7,289 bases of DNA from an uncultured Kiritimatiellota bacterium (GTDB lineage: Bacteria > Verrucomicrobiota > Kiritimatiellia > RFP12 > UBA1067). How positions within the stretch are numbered: position 1 is the stretch's first letter; each line of letters starts with the position of its first letter. A model generated the notes under the pieces. It worked only from the letters and a program-made list of their open reading frames with translations, was not told the DNA's origin and searched no databases. The DNA lies in NCBI GenBank assembly GCA_934667295.1, contig CAKULR010000087.1, positions 1 to 7,289 of the forward strand. Reading direction: 5' to 3'. The translations under genes were made by a program, and so were the position numbers. Shown in pieces: positions 1 to 5,890 of this stretch.

Positions 1-257
1 CGGTATGGGTGCAGGGAGTCTATATCACTTTTTATAAAATGTGAGAATGGGGTAGCCACCATCCGTCTGGAAAGTGACTAATGGAAGGAGGCCGCCGAAG
101 ATGAGATTTCAATGCGTAGGAAGACGGGTATACTGTGAGGATTATATAACTTGTAAATAACGCATAGAATTATGAATTTTATTTGTTTATGCAGGTATAT
201 TCCATGTTCCCATCACTCTTGACCGGAATGTGGGATTTCGCTTCGGAACGCTCTGGC

Positions 258-373
258 GGTCACGCGGGAGCGCGACCCTCCCGAGTTCCCTCGGTCGCAA
301 TAAATTGCGACCCTCCCGCTGTCGAATATCCTGCGCCGAGGCGGCGCGGGTACTTCGCGTGCCGGGCCGTCGG
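258..373. repeat. Structured ~116-bp repeat, copy A
   Basis: This segment aligns without gaps to 475-590 at an offset of 217 bases, with roughly 90% identity by eye; similarity drops off on both sides. It contains a perfect hairpin at 293-312 (GGTCGCAAT, loop AA, ATTGCGACC). An alternative hairpin at 281-294 (CCGAG, loop TTCC, CTCGG) shares two bases with it, so the two cannot form together. A third perfect hairpin lies at 333-347 (GCGCCG, loop AGG, CGGCGC). A 12-mer GCGACCCTCCCG occurs twice inside the unit, at 272-283 and 307-318. No transposase or coding signal is present. It could be a REP/MITE-like extragenic element or a structured RNA; which one cannot be told from two copies. Confidence 0.75.
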
Positions 374-422
374 AGGACGAGGTGTCGAATGGAACAGTGC
401 GTAAGCCAGCCTCAAATTCACT

Positions 423-455
423 CTCCGTGTCCCCGTGCCTCCGCGCACTCCGTGT
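423..455. repeat. Degenerate CTCCGTGT 8-mer array
   Basis: Four near-identical 8-base units lie in a row: CTCCGTGT (423-430), CCCCGTGC (431-438), CTCCGCGC (439-446), then one extra A and CTCCGTGT (448-455). Read on the other strand this is the ACACGGAG type of short tandem motif that I recognise from intergenic DNA of several bacterial phyla. It lies between the two copies of the larger repeat. No coding or promoter signal coincides with it. Four units are enough to see the periodicity but not to say what it does. Confidence 0.55.
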
Positions 456-474
456 TAACCGGCCGGAGGCTCGG

Positions 475-590
475 GGTCGCGTGGGAACGCACCCCTCCCG
501 AGTTCCCTCGGTCGCAATGAATTGCGACCCTCCCGCTGTCGAACATCCTGCACCGAGGCGGCGCGGGTCCTTCGCGCACCGGACCGTTGG
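475..590. repeat. Structured ~116-bp repeat, copy B
   Basis: Second copy of the element at 258-373, in the same orientation. The main hairpin is kept intact at 510-529 (GGTCGCAAT, loop GA, ATTGCGACC); the only change within it is in the loop (AA to GA), which is what selection on the stem would leave. The 281-294 type hairpin (CCGAG/CTCGG) is also kept. In contrast, the third hairpin has one mismatched position (GCACCG against CGGCGC) and the upstream GCGA arm has changed to GCAC. The copy ends about 60 bases before the -35 box of the promoter for the 718 gene, so it may lie in an upstream regulatory or transcription-end region. Confidence 0.75.
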
Positions 591-652
591 GGCGCTTGTG
601 CCACTGAACACCCCGAGGCTTCACACGCTCTGACAAAACTGAAAAAATCACA

Positions 653-683
653 TTGACTTGATGGGGGGGGGGTAGGATATACT
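653..683 (+). promoter_or_regulatory. Promoter with poly-G spacer for 718 gene
   Basis: A -35 box TTGACT (653-658, five of six bases of TTGACA) and a -10 box TATACT (678-683, five of six bases of TATAAT) are separated by 19 bases. Ten consecutive G residues (663-672) fill the middle of the spacer. Transcription would begin near 690, giving a leader of about 28 bases that carries the Shine-Dalgarno AAAGGAGA at 702-709. Nineteen bases is longer than the usual optimum of 17, so losing one or two G residues would be expected to strengthen the promoter. Poly-G tracts placed this way are known to cause phase variation, for example at Neisseria porA. Here it is inferred from sequence alone. Confidence 0.7.
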
Positions 684-717
684 TTGCTGCGAAGAATCAA
701 CAAAGGAGATCGTACAC

Positions 718-3360
718 ATGGAAAGAAGAAACGTGATACTGGAAACGGGAAGAAGTGTGATGGTTGTGGCACTTTGTGTCCTTGTGGGGGCGTCGTCATT
801 CGGTGCGCTCGAAACGCTCACCGTGCCACAGGGTGAGACGGTCGTTCGTGATGCGGCGTACCGAGGGTATACGAACACGGCCCTGACGGTGAGCGGTACG
901 CTTGACCTGGCCGTTGGCGGGCCTTACGTCCTCTGCGCCGTGAATGCGGACGGCACGTACAACGCCGACTGGACGAAGAAGCCGACCATGCATCTGGCAC
1001 CGAACGTCGGAGACGAGGGCGTGCTGAACATCACGAACGGGACGGCGCTTGGCACACAGGTGGGCGTGACGTTCGGTTCCCACCTGACGGTCGGCACGCA
1101 GGGTGGTGGCGCGCAGGCGCGGATCAACATCGGCGTCGACGGCCTGGCGAAGCCGAGCAGCAGCTACCGTCTCGACACGCTGCTTCTGCACGCCTCGGCG
1201 CAGACGGCGGCAGATGAATTCCATCTTGTCGACATCGGCTACAATGCGTCCCTCGAACTGCTGGCGCTTCGGAACGACACGGCCAAGCCGCTCGTCGTCG
1301 TGTTCACGAACGACGTGGAGGGCGCGGCGTCGGCGAACCCGGCGGTTTTGCGCCAGTTCTACGATTCGAGTCCGTTCTCTCCCTCGGCGCAGGTCGGCGG
1401 GGACGTCGTCCTGCGCGGCGAACCCCGTTCGCCGATCCGTCTGGATTCCTGGAGCACGACACCCTGGAAGTTCTTCCAGAATACCCGGGCGAAGGCGAAT
1501 CTCGTGACGGAGGGGGCGTGTGACTTCATCGTCCAGTGTCCTGAGAAGGGCGTCACGCTCAACCTGACGAACGTCGTCTGGCGCCACGCGGGCGACACCG
1601 TTCTGAAACCAAAGTCCGACGGTGCGTCCTTCTGCGTGCAGTACCCCCATGTCCTTCCGTGGGGGACGCAGACGGGCGGCGTGAAGGTCCGGGCGGGCGC
1701 GAAGGGCGAGGCGTTGACGCTCAACCTCAACGGCCACGACCAGAAGGTGAACGGCCTTGTCGTCGACGCCCCGTCGTGTATCGCGAACATCGCGGACGAG
1801 GGGGCGTCCGCGCCGCCGGTCACGCTGGCCTTCGGCGCGGGGGACGCGGACGGCGTGCTCGCCGGCACGGTGGAGGACGGGACGATCTCCTGCGTGAAGG
1901 AGGGCGCGGGCACGCTCACGCTCTCGAACGCGACCGTGCGCGCGCTGACGGCGATGAACGGCGTGCTGAGGGTCTTCCCGGGGACCGTGAACCGCATCGG
2001 CACGCTCGCCCTCACGAACGTGGTGCTGGAGGTCGCTCCCGACGCCCGGTTGGAGGTCGGCACCTTCCTCCATGACGACGCGCTCGTCGATGTCGTTCCG
2101 ATCCGCGCGCGGGCGACGAACGAGATGACGGTGGCCTCGCGCGAACTCTACCCGTTCACGAAGATCGAGAAGACGGGTGCGGCGTTCCACACGATGACGC
2201 TCCCGCCGCGCGCGAACGGCGCGGCGCTCCATGTGAAGGAAGGCGTCCTCCGCCTCGGCGGGGCCGTCTGCACGAACACCTACTGGCGGTTCATCGCGAA
2301 GAAGGCGTCGATCGAGAAGCGGACGGACACGCGGAACGGCAAGACGCTCGTCTCGACGCTCTTCCTCGGGACCCTCGGCCTCTTCACGCCGTCGGGGCTT
2401 CCAAGCCTGGGTGTGGGAAACGCGCACGGGGCCGACGACCATCCCGCCGCCGACGCATTGAAACCGGGGTGGGCCACATCGGCCAACCGGTGGGTCCGCT
2501 GGAACCAGGACATGGGGAAGGCGTACTTTGAAGCGGACGGTGATCCGGTTCTTGGCGGCGGCATGGCCAGCGGCCCTGCCCACTTTCTGCAGTGCCATGA
2601 CGACGACGGGGTGAACCACTACGATGGAACGGGGACGGAAGACAGGATCAGGCACTGGTACGAGACGGTCATGTTTACGAACCAGGTCCTCAGGGCCGAC
2701 GACGCGGCGACCTGGGAGACGATCTCCTGGCACGTGGACGGCACGGCGCGTCAGCCGGTCACGTCGTATGCCCTGCGGCGTGGCGTGAACATGAGCGCAA
2801 AGACGCATCCCTGCCCGTCCGACTGGGAATTGCAGACGAGCGCAGACGGTGTCGTCTGGACGACGCTCGACGCGCGTACCGGCGAACGCGCGTGGGAGGA
2901 TGCCGACGCCGGTTCGACGAAGCTGAACGCCCAGTATTTCTTCACCTACAACAACCACATCCCGTATCTGTTCAGGGCACTGAGCGCCGACTGGAAGTTC
3001 CTCGACTTCGGCGCGGTGCGCGTGGACGCAGGCGCAACGCTCGATTTGGAGGAACTGCACACGGAGAACATCGCGTTCAACCACCTCGCCATCGCCTGCG
3101 CGGGCGCGGGCACGATTACGACGTTCCGTCCGGCGGCGAACGGCCGCCTCGACGTGACGACCATTGCGGGGACGGGCGCAAAGGGTCTGCCGAGTCGGTT
3201 GACCCTCCCCCTGTCGTTTGGTAGAATCATCGATGCCGAAAATCTGGCGAGTTGGACGGTCTACATGGACGGCGAGCGGTCGTTTGCGAGTGCCGTTGGC
3301 GTGGACGGGGACCGCCTCGTCGTCACGACAACAAGCGGCACGTTGCTGATTCTGCGTTGA
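718..3360 (+). CDS. Secreted beta-strand protein with discoidin-like domain
   Basis: Encodes 880 residues. The start is set by a strong Shine-Dalgarno (GGAG 705-708, 9 bases before ATG) just behind a promoter. The N-terminus is a Sec-type signal peptide: charged residues 1-12, a hydrophobic core around 14-25, and a likely cut near residues 25-30; there is no lipobox. Residues ~100-450 are beta-rich; KEGAGTLTLSN at 394-404 followed by GVLRVF matches the autotransporter-associated beta-strand repeat pattern. Residues ~521-752 look like a discoidin (F5/8 C-like) module: YWRF at 522-525, VTSYALR at 681-687, DWELQTSADGVVW at 702-714, and a closing YLF at 750-752. A long glycine/aspartate-rich stretch, ~560-660, lies inside it. 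Residues ~766-880 return to beta-strand sequence. No autotransporter barrel, PEP-CTERM tail or catalytic motif is seen. It is probably an exported carbohydrate-binding or surface protein; the ligand is unknown. Confidence 0.85.
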   Translation: MERRNVILETGRSVMVVALCVLVGASSFGALETLTVPQGETVVRDAAYRGYTNTALTVSGTLDLAVGGPYVLCAVNADGTYNADWTKKPTMHLAPNVGDEGVLNITNGTALGTQVGVTFGSHLTVGTQGGGAQARINIGVDGLAKPSSSYRLDTLLLHASAQTAADEFHLVDIGYNASLELLALRNDTAKPLVVVFTNDVEGAASANPAVLRQFYDSSPFSPSAQVGGDVVLRGEPRSPIRLDSWSTTPWKFFQNTRAKANLVTEGACDFIVQCPEKGVTLNLTNVVWRHAGDTVLKPKSDGASFCVQYPHVLPWGTQTGGVKVRAGAKGEALTLNLNGHDQKVNGLVVDAPSCIANIADEGASAPPVTLAFGAGDADGVLAGTVEDGTISCVKEGAGTLTLSNATVRALTAMNGVLRVFPGTVNRIGTLALTNVVLEVAPDARLEVGTFLHDDALVDVVPIRARATNEMTVASRELYPFTKIEKTGAAFHTMTLPPRANGAALHVKEGVLRLGGAVCTNTYWRFIAKKASIEKRTDTRNGKTLVSTLFLGTLGLFTPSGLPSLGVGNAHGADDHPAADALKPGWATSANRWVRWNQDMGKAYFEADGDPVLGGGMASGPAHFLQCHDDDGVNHYDGTGTEDRIRHWYETVMFTNQVLRADDAATWETISWHVDGTARQPVTSYALRRGVNMSAKTHPCPSDWELQTSADGVVWTTLDARTGERAWEDADAGSTKLNAQYFFTYNNHIPYLFRALSADWKFLDFGAVRVDAGATLDLEELHTENIAFNHLAIACAGAGTITTFRPAANGRLDVTTIAGTGAKGLPSRLTLPLSFGRIIDAENLASWTVYMDGERSFASAVGVDGDRLVVTTTSGTLLILR

Positions 3361-3386
3361 CGGGTGGAAGGAGGGTGGGGTATACT
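3357..3386 (+). promoter_or_regulatory. Promoter of the KASIII-FkbH operon
   Basis: The -35 box TTGACG (3357-3362) matches TTGACA at five of six bases, the spacer is 18 bases, and the -10 box TATACT is at 3381-3386, preceded by GGGG. The stop codon of the 718 gene (TGA 3358-3360) lies inside the -35 box, so the two transcription units abut with no spacer. Predicted transcription would begin around 3392-3394, only five to seven bases before the ATG at 3399. AAGGAGG at 3368-3374 lies upstream of the -10 box and 24 bases from the ATG, so it cannot serve as the ribosome site of this transcript. Confidence 0.7.
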
Positions 3387-3398
3387 GTTTTTTCCTGT

Positions 3399-4349
3399 AT
3401 GCAGAACATGGTTGAACTCAAGAATCTGGGAATTGACGCGCTCTTCGGCTGCGTGCCGGCGAACACGGTGGACAACCGCGAGCTGTGTGCGGCGCTGGTA
3501 GGCGCGGCGAAGGCGGAGGCCATCGTGAAGTCGACGGGCTTCGCGGTCCGGCGCGTATTGGAGCCGGGGCGGACCGTCCTCGACCTCATGCTGCCGGCGG
3601 CGCGGCGGGCGCTCGCGGGCGTCGATGTGGCGGACGTGGGGGGCGTGGTGGCGGTGAGCTTCTCGGCCCCGGAGCGTTTCCCCGCGCCTGCGGTGCGGCT
3701 CCAGCATGAACTGGGGTTTGCGCGGGACGTGGCGGCGCTCGACCTCCAGATGGCGTGCGGGGGGTATCCGTACGGCCTCATGGTCGCGGGGCAGCTCGCC
3801 GCCGCGACGGGAAGGAAGATCCTGCTCGTCGACGGCGACGTGCAGTCCGCCCACGTGGACACGGCGGACGTCGCGACGCTGGCCGTGATGTCCGACGCCG
3901 CGACGGCGACGCTGGTCGCGGCGGAAGGGGGGGCTTCGGCGCGGTTCGCGTTCTACACGGACGGCGCGGGCGCGGACGTGCTGCGGTGCGGGGCGGACGG
4001 GAAGATCCGCATGGACGGCTTCGGCGTCTTCCGCTTCGTGGCGGGTCCGGTGGCGGCGTTCCTGAAGGACTTCCACGCCGCGAACCCCGCCGTCGATCTC
4101 TTCGTGCCGCACCAGGCGAACCTCTACATGGTGCGGCAGCTCGCGAAGACGCTCGGCCTCGCGGACCGTCTTCTGACGAGCGGCGAGCGCTACGCGAACC
4201 CCGGTTCGTGCTCGGTCGCGTTGACGCTCGCCGCGCACGGGGAGGCGGCGGGGCGCGCGCTCCTCGCCGGCTTCGGCGCGGGGCTTGCGGCGTCGGCGGC
4301 GTGCGTGGCGATTCCGCAGACGTGCCGGCGGGGCGTCGTCGAAACATGA
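3399..4349 (+). CDS. Ketoacyl-ACP synthase III (FabH-like)
   Basis: Encodes 316 residues, the usual length for KASIII, a decarboxylating or acyl-transferring thiolase-fold condensing enzyme. The catalytic triad is complete: Cys120 (in QMACGGYPYGL), His238 (VPHQAN) and Asn267 (ERYANPGS). Other family signs are KSTGFAVRRV at 44-53 (TGI-RR motif), DGFGVFRF at 206-213, and a C-terminal GFGAGLAASA. The tryptophan that stacks on CoA in housekeeping FabH (Trp32 in E. coli) is not visible in the matching N-terminal stretch, which suggests a different acyl donor. The open frame continues upstream into the 718 gene, but ATG 3399 is preferred because homology begins there and the promoter lies directly before it; Met4 at 3408 is an alternative. 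It overlaps the FkbH gene by ATGA. Likely a secondary KASIII that works with FkbH, not the housekeeping fatty-acid enzyme; the product is unknown. Confidence 0.88.
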   Translation: MQNMVELKNLGIDALFGCVPANTVDNRELCAALVGAAKAEAIVKSTGFAVRRVLEPGRTVLDLMLPAARRALAGVDVADVGGVVAVSFSAPERFPAPAVRLQHELGFARDVAALDLQMACGGYPYGLMVAGQLAAATGRKILLVDGDVQSAHVDTADVATLAVMSDAATATLVAAEGGASARFAFYTDGAGADVLRCGADGKIRMDGFGVFRFVAGPVAAFLKDFHAANPAVDLFVPHQANLYMVRQLAKTLGLADRLLTSGERYANPGSCSVALTLAAHGEAAGRALLAGFGAGLAASAACVAIPQTCRRGVVET

Positions 4350-5761
4350 AGATCGCCCTCCTCGGAAACGTGACGCTCGACCTCCTCGCCCAGGACTTAC
4401 GCCGGGCGGGGGATGCGGTCTACCTCGCGCCGGGTTTCGACGCCTGGCGGCAGGACGTGCTCGATCCGGCAAGCGGACTCCATGCGTTCGCCCCCGAGGC
4501 CGTTCTGCTCGTGGTGGAGGGGGGCGCTTCGGCGGACGACCGCGCGCTCCTCCGCACGCACCTCCCGTCGGCGCGCGTCGTCGTGCCCGACCTCGCGCAG
4601 CTCGCGCGGGAGACGCCGGGGTTCTGGGACGCGCGGATGCGGACCCTGGCGGCGATGCCGTTCTCCCTTGCGGGCCTCCGGGCGATCGAGGAGGAATTTC
4701 GTTTCCTCGTCGGTGCGGCGCCGAAGAAGGTCCTCGCCGTCGATGCGGACAACACGCTCTGGCGCGGGATCGTCTCGGAGGACGGCGCGGAGACCGTGAC
4801 ACCGTTTGCCGCGTTCCAGAAAGGTCTGCTTGCGCTCCGGGCGCGCGGCGTGCTGCTTGTGCTCCTCTCGAAGAACGATCCGCCGGACAACGCGGCGGCA
4901 CCGCTGGCGCGGGCGTTCGCGCGGGCGGACATGCCCCTCGCGCTCGCCGACTTCACGGCGGTGGGCGTGAACTGGGCGCCCAAGGCGGGGAACCTGCTGG
5001 ACCTCTGCCGCACGCTCAACCTGGGCGTCGAGTCGGTCGTCTTCGTGGACGACAACCCGCACGAGCGCGCGCAGATGGAGGCGCATCTGCCCGGCGTGGC
5101 GGTGCCGCCGTTCCCGGGCGACCTCATGCGTCCGGCGGCGTTCCTGCGGCGGCTGGACGCCGCGTATTTCGCCGATGTGGGCGGGACGGAGGAAGACCGC
5201 GCGCGCGCGGGACAGTACCGTGCGGAGGCGGCGCGCCGGGCGTCCGCCGCGTCCGTTGCGACGCTGGACGCCTATCTGGACGGACTGGAGATGACGTGCC
5301 GCGTGGCGCGCGCGACTGCGGCGGACGTGCCGCGCCTTGCGCAGATGGCGGGGAAGACGAACCAGTTCAACGCGACGACGATCCGGAGGGGGGCGAATGA
5401 ATGGACCGCGCTCGTCGCCGATCCCGCGAAGCGGGTGTGGACGTTCCGGCTGGCCGACGCCTTCGGCGAGATGGGGCTCGTGTGTTACGTCGTCTACGAT
5501 GCCGCGTCCGCCCGCGTGACCGACTTCGTGATGAGCTGCCGGGCGATGGGGCGCACGCTCGAACACTTCGCGTTCAACGCCGTGCGCCGCGCGCTCGCGG
5601 AGGAGGGGCTGCCCCTTGCGGGCATCGACTGCGTGCCGACGGCGAAGAACGGTCCGTTCCGGGCGTTCCTCGCCGCACTTGATGGCGTACGCGACCTCAA
5701 GACCCACGTGCGGGACGGTTCGGACGCGGCTGCGGCCCTTGATTCCCCCGCCGGGATGTGA
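4346..5761 (+). CDS. FkbH-like HAD-IIIC / GNAT-type protein
   Basis: Encodes 471 residues. FkbH-type enzymes take the glyceryl group from 1,3-bisphosphoglycerate, lose the phosphate and load glycerate onto an acyl carrier protein. Residues 1-~120 form a short N-terminal domain with the LGNVTLDLLA start seen in this family. The HAD motifs are all present: DADNTLW with Asp133 and Asp135, Ser175 in LLSKND, Lys213 in APKAGN, and Asp235-Asp236 in VFVDDNPHE. A GNAT-like C-terminal domain follows, with the family motifs TNQFNATTIRR (338-348), SCRAMGR (397-403) and TAKNGPF (432-438). The start codon overlaps the KASIII stop (ATGA, 4346-4349), so the two are translationally coupled. The N-terminal domain is shorter than in the ~600-residue members. 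The acyl carrier protein it would need is not in the window. Family assignment is firm; the exact substrate is inferred. Confidence 0.9.
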   Translation: MKIALLGNVTLDLLAQDLRRAGDAVYLAPGFDAWRQDVLDPASGLHAFAPEAVLLVVEGGASADDRALLRTHLPSARVVVPDLAQLARETPGFWDARMRTLAAMPFSLAGLRAIEEEFRFLVGAAPKKVLAVDADNTLWRGIVSEDGAETVTPFAAFQKGLLALRARGVLLVLLSKNDPPDNAAAPLARAFARADMPLALADFTAVGVNWAPKAGNLLDLCRTLNLGVESVVFVDDNPHERAQMEAHLPGVAVPPFPGDLMRPAAFLRRLDAAYFADVGGTEEDRARAGQYRAEAARRASAASVATLDAYLDGLEMTCRVARATAADVPRLAQMAGKTNQFNATTIRRGANEWTALVADPAKRVWTFRLADAFGEMGLVCYVVYDAASARVTDFVMSCRAMGRTLEHFAFNAVRRALAEEGLPLAGIDCVPTAKNGPFRAFLAALDGVRDLKTHVRDGSDAAAALDSPAGM

Positions 5762-5767
5762 TACAAT
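5739..5767 (+). promoter_or_regulatory. tRNA-Thr promoter (extended -10)
   Basis: TTGATT (5739-5744) as -35, a 17-base spacer, and TACAAT (5762-5767) as -10, preceded by TGA at 5759-5761, which provides the extended -10 TGn element and is also the stop codon of the FkbH gene. Transcription would start near 5774, about 13 bases before the mature tRNA. The spacing is ideal, so this is a good candidate for a strong, independent promoter that drives the tRNA and, by read-through, the oxidoreductase behind it. Confidence 0.7.
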
Positions 5768-5786
5768 CACCGAACTTCCTTTTCGG

Positions 5787-5861
5787 GCCGGTATAGCGTA
5801 GTGGTAGCGCAGCGGTTTTGTAAACCGCTGGTCGGGGGTTCGAATCCCTCTGCCGGCTCCA
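5787..5861 (+). tRNA. trnT: tRNA-Thr (anticodon UGU)
   Basis: A complete cloverleaf can be drawn. The acceptor stem pairs GCCGGTA (5787-5793) with TGCCGGC (5851-5857), including one G-U pair. The D arm is GCGT/GCGC, the anticodon stem GCGGT (5812-5816) pairs with ACCGC (5824-5828), and the 7-base loop TTTGTAA puts anticodon TGT at 5819-5821, which reads ACA (threonine). The variable loop is 5 bases, and the T arm GGGGG-TTCGAAT-CCCTC has one G-U pair. The discriminator is T5858 and the CCA tail is encoded at 5859-5861. No integrase or att-like duplication of the 3' end is seen nearby, so there is no sign that it serves as an insertion site here. Confidence 0.97.
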
Positions 5862-5890
5862 GTTTCCTCCCGTAAACCGAGGAGCAGCAG

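Larger units (their letters stand above)
1..652. other. Gene-poor spacer with repeats
   Basis: No convincing protein gene is seen here. The first ~230 bases are noticeably richer in A/T than the rest of the window. They hold short open frames that enter from the left edge and stop within 81 bases, too short to assign. An isolated TATACT at 129-134, preceded by GGG, resembles the -10 boxes used elsewhere in the window, but it has no good -35 and no gene behind it. From about 258 the region becomes GC-rich and holds two copies of a structured repeat (258-373 and 475-590) with a short 8-mer array (423-455) between them. Open frames crossing the repeats on both strands are best read as products of the repeat sequence. 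The spacer ends at the promoter of the 718 gene. Confidence 0.6.

Noticed and set aside
1..81. Open frame entering from the left edge and ending at TAA 79-81, possibly the end of an upstream gene
   Set aside because: Only 26 codons are visible, another frame is also open to a nearby stop, and neither tail is recognisable. I cannot say which, if any, is coding.
213..611. Open frames on both strands across the repeat region, including 213-611 and 260-448 on the minus strand
   Set aside because: The same peptide GSQFIATEGTREG appears in two of them because the DNA repeat is duplicated. They have no Shine-Dalgarno support and no family resemblance; the hairpin DNA explains them better.
682..705. 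Hairpin CTTTG/CAAAG that would cover the Shine-Dalgarno of the 718 gene
   Set aside because: Only 5 bp with a 14-base loop, and its 5' arm lies in or before the predicted transcript start, so it would not be in the RNA.
796..3084. A 762-codon open frame on the minus strand opposite the 718 gene
   Set aside because: Its product is rich in Arg, Val and His with no recognisable domain, while the plus strand has a signal peptide, domain motifs, Shine-Dalgarno and promoter. Long antisense frames are expected in GC-rich coding DNA.
3252..3398. Upstream in-frame extension of the KASIII gene to ATG 3252
   Set aside because: The 49 extra codons lie inside the 718 gene in another frame, encode Arg-rich sequence, and homology begins only after 3399, just behind a good promoter.
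3927..3933. G7 run within the KASIII coding sequence as a second phase-variable site
   Set aside because: Runs of six or seven G are common in this GC-rich DNA (also near 3608, 3758 and 5387) and this one simply encodes Gly-Gly; it is too short to stand out.
3755..4345. Upstream in-frame extension of the FkbH gene to ATG 3755
   Set aside because: The extension overlaps most of the KASIII gene and is Arg/Gly low-complexity; the ATGA overlap start at 4346 gives the typical family N-terminus.
5820..5879. GTAAACCG present both in the tRNA (5820-5827) and just after it (5872-5879), suggestive of an attachment-site duplication
   Set aside because: Only 8 bases, covering the anticodon region and not the tRNA 3' end, and no integrase or foreign DNA lies between.
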